From Methylibium sp965279545 (lineage in GTDB: Bacteria > Pseudomonadota > Gammaproteobacteria > Burkholderiales > Burkholderiaceae_C), in NCBI RefSeq assembly GCF_965279545.1, contig NZ_OZ257250.1, positions 4,154,001-4,218,000 on the forward strand: DNA of 64,000 nt. The letters are read 5' to 3'. The position numbers and the translations under genes are program-made. Shown here piece by piece: positions 42,365 to 49,844 of the stretch (within the stretch, counting starts at the first letter, position 1; the number at the start of each line of letters is the position of its first letter). A model generated the notes under the pieces. That model had not been told where the DNA came from and made no database searches. It saw nothing but the letters and a program-made list of their open reading frames with translations.

Positions 42365-45016
42365 ATGCTGTCCACCCCGCTGGTCCTGGGCGCATCGTTC
42401 GCCTACCTGCTGCTGCTGTTCGGCGTGGCGCATTTCGCCGATCGGCGTGCGCGGGCAGGCCGCTCGCTGATCGGCAACGCCTGGGTCTACACGCTCTCGA
42501 TGGGCGTGTACTGCACGGCGTGGACGTACTTCGGCAGCGTCGGCCGCGCCGCGTCGTCGGGCCTGTGGTTCCTGCCGATCTATCTCGGCCCGACGCTGGC
42601 GATGCTGCTGGCCGGCTCGGTGCTGCGCAAGATGATCCGCATCGCGCGCAGTTACCGCATCACCTCGATCGCCGACTTCATCGCCAGCCGCTACGGCAAG
42701 AGCCGCACGCTGGCCGCGCTGGTGACGCTGATCGCGCTGGTGGGCATCCTGCCCTACATCGCGCTGCAGCTCAAGGCGATCGCCAGCGGCCTCTCCGTGC
42801 TCACCGCCACACCGGGCGGCACGGGGCCGTGGTGGCGCGACAGCACGCTCTACATCGCCTTGGTGCTGGCCGGATTCACCGTCGCCTTCGGCACACGCCA
42901 CCTCGATGCCAGCGAACGGCACGAGGGCATGGTCGCGGCGATCGCGTTCGAGTCGGTGGTCAAGCTGCTGGCCTTTCTCGCGGTCGGCACCTTCGTCTGC
43001 TGGGGCCTGTTCGACGGCCCGGGCGACATCTTTGCGCGGGCCGCGGCCCGCACCGAACTGGAGCCGCTGCTCGGCCTGGGTGGTGAGAGCCGCTTCGCCG
43101 GCGCGCAGTGGGCTGCGCTCACGCTGCTGGCCATGCTGTCGGTTCTCTTCCTGCCGCGCCAGTTCCAGGTGATGGTGGTCGAGAACGTCGACGAGCGGCA
43201 CGTCAGGCGCGCCACCTGGGCCTTCCCGCTCTACCTGCTGCTGATCAACCTGTTCGTGCTGCCCATTGCACTGGGCGGGCTGCTGCACTTCGGCAGGGGG
43301 GGCGCCGACCCCGAGACCTTCGTGCTCTCGCTGCCGCAAGCGTTCGATCAGCCCGCACTCGCGCTGGTTGCGTTCATCGGCGGACTGTCGGCCGCGACCG
43401 GCATGGTGATCGTCGAGGCGATCGCCGTGTCCACCATGGTCAGCAACGACCTGGTGATGCCGCTGCTGCTGCGCCTGCGGCAGCACGCGTCCGGCGACCT
43501 GAGTGTCCTGCCGCTGGCGGTGCGGCGCGTCGTGATCGTCGCGCTGCTGCTGCTGGGCTACCTGTACTTCCGCATCGCCGGCGAGGCCTATGCGCTGGTC
43601 AGCATCGGGCTCATCAGCTTCGCGGCGGTGGCGCAGTTCGCGCCGGCGCTGCTGGGCGGCATGTACTGGAAGGGCGGCACGAAGGCGGGTGCGCTCGCCG
43701 GGCTGGGCGCCGGCTTCGTACTGTGGGCCTGGACGCTGCTGCTGCCGTCGATCGCCAGGTCGGGCTGGCTGGCGACGGCCTTCGTGACCGACGGCCCGTT
43801 CGGCATCAAGCTGCTGCAGCCCGAGCAGTTGCTCGGCCTGACCGGACTGGACAGCCTGACCCATGCACTCCTGTGGAGCCTGCTGGTCAACGCGGGCCTG
43901 TACGTCGCCGTGTCGCTGTCGCGTGCGCCGTCGGCCCGCGAGGCCGGCCAGGCGCTGCTGTTCGTCGACGTGTTCCGCCGTTCGAGCGCGGCGCCGGTGT
44001 TCTGGCGCGGCCGCGCGCGGCTGGCCGAGCTGCAGCAGCTGGCGGCGCGCTTCCTCGGCGCCGAGCCGGCCCAGCGCCTGTTCGCCGACTATGCGCGTCG
44101 TTCGGGCGCGGCCGGCATCGAGCGCATCGAGCCCGATGCGCAGCTGGTGCAGCATGTGGAGACGCAGCTTGCCGGCGCGATCGGCAGTGCGTCGGCGCGG
44201 GCGGTGATGGCCTCGGTGGTGGAAGAAGAGCCGCTCGCGCCCGAGGACATCCTGCGCCTGCTCGACGAGGCCTCGCAGGTGCGTGCGCAGAACCGCCAGC
44301 TCGAGAGCCTGGACAAGCTGAAGGACGACTTCATGTCCTCGGTGACACACGAGCTGCGCACACCGCTCACCTCGATCCGTGCCTTTGCCGAGCTGATGCG
44401 CGACGAACCCGGGATGGCGAGCGATCAGCGCCAGCAGTTCCTCGGGTTGGTGGTGGCCGAGGCGGAGCGCCTGAGCCGGCTCGTCAACCAGGTGCTCGAC
44501 CTGGCCAAGATCGAGTCGGGCCATGCCGAATGGCGCAATGACCGGATCGACTTGCGCGAGCTGGTCGCCCATGCCGTGCAGACCACTGCCGAGGTGTTCC
44601 GCGAACGCGGCGCACAGGTGACGGTGGAGCAGCCCGAGCAGGTGCCGGTACTGCATGCCGACCGCGACCGCCTGCTGCAGGTGCTGCTGAACCTGCTGAG
44701 CAACGCAGCCAAGTTCGTGCCCCGGCATGCAGGCCGGGTGGTGGTGCGCCTGCGCTGCGACGAACGCGCGGCCACCGTCGAAGTGGCCGACAACGGCCCC
44801 GGCGTGCCGCCCGCGCAGCAGCAGCTGGTGTTCGAGAAGTTCCGCCAGGGCGGTGACGCCGCCCACCGACCGCAGGGCACCGGCCTGGGCCTGCCGATCA
44901 GCCGCCAGATCGTCGAGCATTTCGGCGGTCGCATGTGGTTGCGCAGCACGCCGGGGCAGGGGGCCTGCTTCGGTTTCGAGCTGCCGTGGACAGCACAAGA
45001 GGAGACGAAAGCATGA
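42365..45016 (+). CDS. crbS: CrbS-like sodium-symporter-domain histidine kinase
   Basis: An 883-residue sensor in which an SSS/SLC5 transporter-like domain (about residues 1-520, some 13 helices, with YCTAWTYFGSVGRAA and YRITSIADFIASRYGKS) is fused to a cytoplasmic kinase. The dimerisation/phosphoacceptor motif is VTHELRTPLTSI with His662; the N box is LLNLLSNAAKFV, the G1 box DNGPGVPP and the G2 box GTGLGLPISRQ. It is a complete class I kinase. CrbS proteins respond to acetate or a related metabolite and regulate acetyl-CoA synthetase in Vibrio and Pseudomonas. Position downstream of actP supports the same role here. The stop overlaps the receiver gene. Confidence 0.9.
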   Translation: MLSTPLVLGASFAYLLLLFGVAHFADRRARAGRSLIGNAWVYTLSMGVYCTAWTYFGSVGRAASSGLWFLPIYLGPTLAMLLAGSVLRKMIRIARSYRITSIADFIASRYGKSRTLAALVTLIALVGILPYIALQLKAIASGLSVLTATPGGTGPWWRDSTLYIALVLAGFTVAFGTRHLDASERHEGMVAAIAFESVVKLLAFLAVGTFVCWGLFDGPGDIFARAAARTELEPLLGLGGESRFAGAQWAALTLLAMLSVLFLPRQFQVMVVENVDERHVRRATWAFPLYLLLINLFVLPIALGGLLHFGRGGADPETFVLSLPQAFDQPALALVAFIGGLSAATGMVIVEAIAVSTMVSNDLVMPLLLRLRQHASGDLSVLPLAVRRVVIVALLLLGYLYFRIAGEAYALVSIGLISFAAVAQFAPALLGGMYWKGGTKAGALAGLGAGFVLWAWTLLLPSIARSGWLATAFVTDGPFGIKLLQPEQLLGLTGLDSLTHALLWSLLVNAGLYVAVSLSRAPSAREAGQALLFVDVFRRSSAAPVFWRGRARLAELQQLAARFLGAEPAQRLFADYARRSGAAGIERIEPDAQLVQHVETQLAGAIGSASARAVMASVVEEEPLAPEDILRLLDEASQVRAQNRQLESLDKLKDDFMSSVTHELRTPLTSIRAFAELMRDEPGMASDQRQQFLGLVVAEAERLSRLVNQVLDLAKIESGHAEWRNDRIDLRELVAHAVQTTAEVFRERGAQVTVEQPEQVPVLHADRDRLLQVLLNLLSNAAKFVPRHAGRVVVRLRCDERAATVEVADNGPGVPPAQQQLVFEKFRQGGDAAHRPQGTGLGLPISRQIVEHFGGRMWLRSTPGQGACFGFELPWTAQEETKA

Positions 45017-45384
45017 GCAAGCACGTGCTGATTGCCGACGACGAGCCGAACATCGTCATCTCGCTGGAGTTCCTGATGAAGCGCGAGGGCCACGTGGTGA
45101 GCATCGCCCGCGACGGCCCGTCGGCGCTCGAGGCGATCCGCACGGCGCGGCCGGACCTGGTGCTGCTGGACGTGATGATGCCGGGCATGAGCGGCTTCGA
45201 GGTCTGTCAGGCGGTGCGCGCCGACGAGACGCTCGCCGCGGTGAAGATCCTGATGCTCAGCGCCAAGGGCCGCGGCACCGATCTCGCCAAGGGCGGTGCG
45301 CTCGGCGCCGACGCCTACATGACCAAACCCTTCTCGACCCGCGAGCTGGCCGACAAGGTGCGCGAGCTGCTGGCGGCGGCATGA
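45013..45384 (+). CDS. Single-domain response regulator (receiver only)
   Basis: A 123-residue CheY-like receiver: acidic pocket IADDEPN, phosphoacceptor Asp53 in VLLDVMMPGM, switch Ser in ILMLSAKG and Lys in YMTKPFS. It stops directly after the receiver fold with no DNA-binding domain, unlike CrbR, which carries a LuxR-type output domain. It overlaps both the kinase gene and the exonuclease-fusion gene by four bases. The phosphorylated receiver must therefore act by protein contact; its coupled neighbours are the first candidates. Confidence 0.92.
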   Translation: MSKHVLIADDEPNIVISLEFLMKREGHVVSIARDGPSALEAIRTARPDLVLLDVMMPGMSGFEVCQAVRADETLAAVKILMLSAKGRGTDLAKGGALGADAYMTKPFSTRELADKVRELLAAA

Positions 45385-47546
45385 AGTTCGACAAGCGCGA
45401 GCTCGCCGCCACGCTGGCGCCGGGCGCGGTGCTGGCGTTGTCGGCGCTGGGTGGCGGGCTGCTGTTCGCGGCCACGCTCGAGCCGGCCGAGCGTGCCGCG
45501 CTGGGCGCGATGTTCGAGCCGCGCGCTGCGCTGCTGCTGCTGGGCTGGTTGGTCCTGTCGGGCGCGCTCGGTGCGCTCTCGCGCAGCGCCTACCTGCGCT
45601 GGGTGGCGGCCGCGGCGCGTCTGGCCGAAGAGGCCGGTGTGCTGCTCGCGGCCGACGTGCAGCGCGAGATCGAGCCGCAGGGTAGCGCCGAGACGCGCGC
45701 ACTCGCCCGGCTCATCAACCAGCTGTCGCAACAGCGCGGGGCGCTGCGCGCCGACATGGCCGCGCAGGTGCGCGAGGCCGGCCGCGGCGTCGAGCAGGAA
45801 CGCAACCGGCTGGCCGCGCTGATGGCCGAGCTGACGCAAAGCGTGGTGGTGTGCAACCTCGACGGCCGCATCCTGCTCTACAACAGCCGCGCCCGCACCC
45901 AGTTTCGCGCGCTGTCCGCGGCGCCCGGCGTCAGTGGCGGCGCCGAGCTGATCGGCCTGGGCCGTTCGATCTACGCGGTGTTCGACCGCGCGCTGATCGC
46001 CCATGCGCTGGAAAGCGTGCAGCAGCGATTGCAGCGCGGCGCGGCGCACCCCTCGACGCAGTTCGTCACCGGCACGCGCGCCGGACAGCTGCTGCGGGTG
46101 CAGATGGCACCGGTGCGGGCCATCGACGCGCCGCCCGGCGAGGCCGCGCTGAACGGCTTCGTGCTGATGCTGGAGAACATCACGCGCGACTTCGCCGACG
46201 AGTCCGAGCGCGACCGGTTGCTGCACGCCCTCACCGAAGGCAGCCGCGCGTCGCTGGGCAACCTGCAGGCGGCGGTCGAGATGCTCGACTACGACGATGT
46301 GGACGCCGTCACGCGCGAGCGCTTCCAGGGCGTGATCCGCGACGAGGTGGGCGCGATGAGCCGGCGCATCCGGGAGCTTGCCAGCCACACCGCGCAGACC
46401 CTGAAGACGCGCTGGCCGCTGGAAGACATGCTGGGCTCCGACCTGGTAGCCGCCGCCGCGCGCCGCATCGAAGCACGGCATGGCTGCCGCGTGGCCACCT
46501 CCGATGTCGACGCGGCACTCTGGCTCAGGGTGGACAGCTTCTCGCTGCTGCAGGTGCTGGTCTACCTGGCCGGCCGCTTGGTCGACGAGTACCAGATCGA
46601 GCTCGTGCAGCTGCGCCTCGCCCAGGACTCGGGCCGCGCGCGGCTCGACCTGGTGTGGAGCGGCCAGGCCATGAGCACCGAGACGGTGATGGGGTGGGAG
46701 ACCGATGCGATGCGCATCGGCGACGACAGCCTGGCGCTGACGGTGCGCGATGTGGTCGAGCGCCACGACGGCGCGTTCTGGTTCGAGCGCGAGCGCGTGC
46801 GCCACGAGTCCTTCTTCCGCCTGCTGCTGCCGCTGGCGGCGAGCAGCGAGCAGCTCGACGCGGCGCAGTTCGTGCGCAGCGAGAGCCGGCCCGAGGTCTA
46901 CGACTTCGACCTGTTCCGCGCCAGCGAGCAGTCGCGCGAGCTCGCCGACCGAAAGCTCGCCGAGCTGAGCTACACCGTCTTCGACACCGAGACCACCGGG
47001 CTGCAGCCGTCGGAAGGCGACGAGATCATCCAGATCGGCGCCACGCGCATCGTGGCCGGCAAGCTGCGCCGCGAGGACTGCTTCGAGCAGTTCGTGAACC
47101 CGCGGCGCGACATTCCCGAGGCCTCGATACCGATCCACGGCATCCGCCCCGAGATGGTGGCCGACGCGCCCGGCATCGACGCCGTGCTGCCCGCCTTCCA
47201 CGCCTTCGCGCAGGACACCGTGCTGGTGGCGCACAACGCCGCTTTCGACATGCGCTTTCTCGAACTCAAGCAGGCCGGCACCGGTGTCGTGTTCGACCAG
47301 CCGGTGCTCGACACGCTGCTGCTGTCGGCGGTGGTGCACCCGCAGCAGGCGTCGCACCGGCTCGAGGCCATTGCCGAGCGTTTCGGTGTGCTGGTGCTCG
47401 GGCGCCACACCGCGGTCGGCGATGCGATGGTGACGGCCGAGATCTTCCTCAAGCTCATCCCGCTGCTCGCCGAGCGCGGTATCCATACGCTTGGGCAGGC
47501 GCGCGAGGCGTCGCAGCGGACCTACTACGCACGGGTCAGCTACTGA
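45381..47546 (+). CDS. Membrane-anchored PAS/pseudokinase fused to DEDDh 3'-5' exonuclease
   Basis: A 721-residue fusion. It begins with two membrane helices (about residues 12-32 and 48-65) and a helical linker. A PAS-like domain follows (LTQSVVVCNLDGRILLYNSR, about 155-275). A histidine-kinase-like core (about 278-500) comes next. The segment expected to hold the phospho-His reads LTEGSRASLGNLQAAVEML without His, and the N-box position reads LLQVLVYLAGRL without Asn, so it is probably a pseudokinase. The C-terminal exonuclease (about 530-715) is intact: FDTETTGL (Asp535, Glu537), VLVAHNAAFDMRFL and HTAVGDAMVTAEIF. The exonuclease resembles the DnaQ proofreading subunit. Its stop is the first triplet of a solo repeat end. 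Confidence 0.88.
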   Translation: MKFDKRELAATLAPGAVLALSALGGGLLFAATLEPAERAALGAMFEPRAALLLLGWLVLSGALGALSRSAYLRWVAAAARLAEEAGVLLAADVQREIEPQGSAETRALARLINQLSQQRGALRADMAAQVREAGRGVEQERNRLAALMAELTQSVVVCNLDGRILLYNSRARTQFRALSAAPGVSGGAELIGLGRSIYAVFDRALIAHALESVQQRLQRGAAHPSTQFVTGTRAGQLLRVQMAPVRAIDAPPGEAALNGFVLMLENITRDFADESERDRLLHALTEGSRASLGNLQAAVEMLDYDDVDAVTRERFQGVIRDEVGAMSRRIRELASHTAQTLKTRWPLEDMLGSDLVAAAARRIEARHGCRVATSDVDAALWLRVDSFSLLQVLVYLAGRLVDEYQIELVQLRLAQDSGRARLDLVWSGQAMSTETVMGWETDAMRIGDDSLALTVRDVVERHDGAFWFERERVRHESFFRLLLPLAASSEQLDAAQFVRSESRPEVYDFDLFRASEQSRELADRKLAELSYTVFDTETTGLQPSEGDEIIQIGATRIVAGKLRREDCFEQFVNPRRDIPEASIPIHGIRPEMVADAPGIDAVLPAFHAFAQDTVLVAHNAAFDMRFLELKQAGTGVVFDQPVLDTLLLSAVVHPQQASHRLEAIAERFGVLVLGRHTAVGDAMVTAEIFLKLIPLLAERGIHTLGQAREASQRTYYARVSY

Positions 47547-47650
47547 TACGGCGCGTTCGCCCGCATCAAATCAGCCGGCTTCGTTCGACTCGTTGCAGCC
47601 GTTCGTGTGCGTTGGGCGCTGAGGTTCGAAGCGTCCGCCGGCTTCGCAGA
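47544..47650 (-). repeat. Solo right-type end of the dispersed repeat
   Basis: About 105 bases matching only the right-type end of the family: TGATACGG at the exonuclease-fusion stop codon, then CATCAAATCAGCCGGC, CTCGTTGCAGCCGTTCGTG and GTTCGAAGCGTCCGCCGG. The rest of the element is missing. The following 190 bases to the MFS gene are of lower GC content and show no repeat or gene; they presumably hold the MFS promoter. Confidence 0.75.
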
Positions 47651-47839
47651 CCTCTCAGTGAAACTACCAACACGCGCTTCGGTGGTTCTCTCACATTGCA
47701 AAACCGGAACTGCGGGTTCCCACGGTGATTGTCAGTTGCCGTTGGTTTCGCGTCAGAGACCGGTCAGAGCCGACGACGATCCTTCTTGGAGCGCCGCATC
47801 CCGCGGCGGACGTTCAAGCTCAATGGAGGAGACAAACCC

Positions 47840-49516
47840 ATGGCTGCCGTTCTACCCACCAGAGGCGCCGCCGCGCCGCGCCCGATGACCAACGAGGAAA
47901 AGAAGGTCATCTTCGCGTCCTCGCTCGGTACCGTGTTCGAGTGGTACGACTTCTATCTGTACGGATCGCTGGCGGCCATCATCGCCAAGCAGTTCTTCGC
48001 GGGGCTGGATGCCGGCTCGGCCTTCATCTTCGCGCTGCTGGCCTTCGCGGCCGGCTTCATCGTGCGGCCGTTCGGTGCGATCTTCTTCGGCCGCCTGGGC
48101 GACATGATCGGTCGCAAGTACACCTTCCTGGTCACGATCCTGATCATGGGCCTGTCGACCTTCATCGTCGGCATCCTGCCCAACTACGCCTCGATCGGCG
48201 TGGCGGCGCCGGTCATCCTGATCGCGCTGCGCCTGCTGCAAGGCCTGGCGCTCGGCGGCGAGTACGGCGGTGCGGCCACCTACGTGGCCGAGCATTCGCC
48301 GCAGGGCAAGCGCGGCGCCTACACCTCGTGGATCCAGACCACCGCGACGCTGGGACTGTTCCTTTCGCTGCTGGTCATCCTGGGCACCCGCACCAGCCTG
48401 GGCGAGGCGGCGTTCGCCGAGTGGGGCTGGCGCATCCCGTTCATCGTGTCGATCGCCCTGCTGGCCGTCAGCGTGTGGATCCGGTTGTCGATGAACGAAT
48501 CGCCCGCCTTCAAGAAGATGAAGGAAGAAGGCAAGACCTCCAAGGCGCCGTTGACCGAATCCTTCGGTCAGTGGAAGAACCTGAAGATCGTGATCATCGC
48601 CCTGATCGGCCTGACCGCCGGCCAGGCGGTCGTCTGGTACACGGGCCAGTTCTATGCGCTGTTCTTCCTGACGCAGGCATTGAAGGTCGACGGCGCGACC
48701 GCGAACATCATGATCGCGATCTCGCTGCTGATCGGCACGCCGTTCTTCATCGTGTTCGGGTCGCTGTCGGACAAGATCGGCCGCAAGCCCATCATCCTGG
48801 CCGGTTGCCTGATCGCCGCGCTGACCTTCTTCCCGCTGTTCAAGGCGCTCACCGAGGCGGCCAACCCCGACCTCGCCGCCGCGCAGGCGAAGAACAAGGT
48901 GCTGGTGCACGCCGATCCGGCCGAGTGCTCGTTCCAGTTCAACCCGACCGGCACCGTCAAGTTCACGAGTTCGTGCGACATCGCCAAGCAGGTGCTGGCC
49001 GCCGGTTCGGTGAGCTATGACAACATGCCGGTCGCTGCGGGCACCCCGGCGACCATCACGATCGGCGAGACGGTGATCCAGAGCTACAGCTCCAAGGGAC
49101 TGCCGGCCGACGAGGCGAAGGCGAAGGACGCCGAGTTCAAGAAGTCCGTCGCCGAGACCCTGAAGACGGCCGGCTACCCGGCCAAGGCCGATCCGGCGAA
49201 GATGAACAAGCCCCTGATCGTCGCCATCCTGGTGGTGCTGGTGATCTATGTGACCATGGTCTACGGCCCGATCGCGGCGATGCTGGTCGAGCTGTTCCCG
49301 ACCCGCATCCGCTACACCTCGATGAGCCTGCCGTACCACATCGGCAACGGCTGGTTCGGCGGCCTGCTGCCGACCACGGCCTTCGCGATCGTGGCGCAGA
49401 CCGGCAACATGTACAACGGACTGTGGTACCCGATCATCATCGCCGGCATCACCTTCGTCGTGGGCCTGATCTTCGTGCGCGAAACCAAGGACGTCGACAT
49501 CTACGCGAAGGACTGA
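47840..49516 (+). CDS. MFS metabolite:proton symporter (MHS family) with periplasmic loop domain
   Basis: A 558-residue transporter of the MHS branch (ProP, KgtP, ShiA relatives). The N-terminal signature SSLGTVFEWYDFYLYGSLAA, FGRLGDMIGRKYTFLVT and LRLLQGLALGGEYGGAATYV are all present, with DKIGRKPIILAG as the second-half loop motif. It is longer than the usual 430-450 because an extra hydrophilic segment of about 120 residues (about 335-455, with two cysteines in ADPAECSFQF and FTSSCDIAK) lies between helices of the second half. Substrate unknown; organic acids or zwitterions are typical. GGAGGAGAC precedes the ATG by about eight bases. Confidence 0.9.
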   Translation: MAAVLPTRGAAAPRPMTNEEKKVIFASSLGTVFEWYDFYLYGSLAAIIAKQFFAGLDAGSAFIFALLAFAAGFIVRPFGAIFFGRLGDMIGRKYTFLVTILIMGLSTFIVGILPNYASIGVAAPVILIALRLLQGLALGGEYGGAATYVAEHSPQGKRGAYTSWIQTTATLGLFLSLLVILGTRTSLGEAAFAEWGWRIPFIVSIALLAVSVWIRLSMNESPAFKKMKEEGKTSKAPLTESFGQWKNLKIVIIALIGLTAGQAVVWYTGQFYALFFLTQALKVDGATANIMIAISLLIGTPFFIVFGSLSDKIGRKPIILAGCLIAALTFFPLFKALTEAANPDLAAAQAKNKVLVHADPAECSFQFNPTGTVKFTSSCDIAKQVLAAGSVSYDNMPVAAGTPATITIGETVIQSYSSKGLPADEAKAKDAEFKKSVAETLKTAGYPAKADPAKMNKPLIVAILVVLVIYVTMVYGPIAAMLVELFPTRIRYTSMSLPYHIGNGWFGGLLPTTAFAIVAQTGNMYNGLWYPIIIAGITFVVGLIFVRETKDVDIYAKD

Positions 49517-49529
49517 GGAGCGCGCCGCC

Positions 49530-49679
49530 ATGTGGAAGATCGCGCTGGGTTTCATCGTCTTTGCCGCCGTCGTCATGTACGTGCTGACGAAGAGCGGCGG
49601 CAACGTCGACATGGGCGGTGAAAAGCACGGCGTCGAGGCGCCTCCCGCGGCTTCCCCGGCGTCGTCGACCGGTTACTGA
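49530..49679 (+). CDS. 49-residue single-pass membrane protein
   Basis: An unrecognised small gene directly after the MFS transporter. GAGGAG lies nine bases before the ATG. Residues 2-20 form one hydrophobic helix (WKIALGFIVFAAVVMYVL), followed by a short hydrophilic Gly/Pro/Ala/Ser-rich tail. A strong terminator follows 21 bases after the stop. Good ribosome site, helix and operon position make it likely real; it could be an accessory subunit of the transporter. Confidence 0.7.
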   Translation: MWKIALGFIVFAAVVMYVLTKSGGNVDMGGEKHGVEAPPAASPASSTGY

Positions 49680-49700
49680 CCCGCACCTGCGCTCCGGTGC

Positions 49701-49733
49701 AACGGCGCGCTGCTTCGGCAGCGCGCCGTTTTT
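49701..49733 (+). terminator. Rho-independent terminator
   Basis: A 13-bp perfect stem (AACGGCGCGCTGC and complement) closed by a C(TTCG)G tetraloop and followed by a run of five T. Ends the MFS/small-protein transcript. Confidence 0.93.
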
Positions 49734-49844
49734 CATGGGCGGCCCGGGCCGCGAAGTCCCCTGACTGGGCTGCGGCAAGCCGGCGGTCCGCGCGGTGTCT
49801 CGGGGCTGCTGCCAGAATCTTCGGCCTCACCTCCCGGGACCCTC

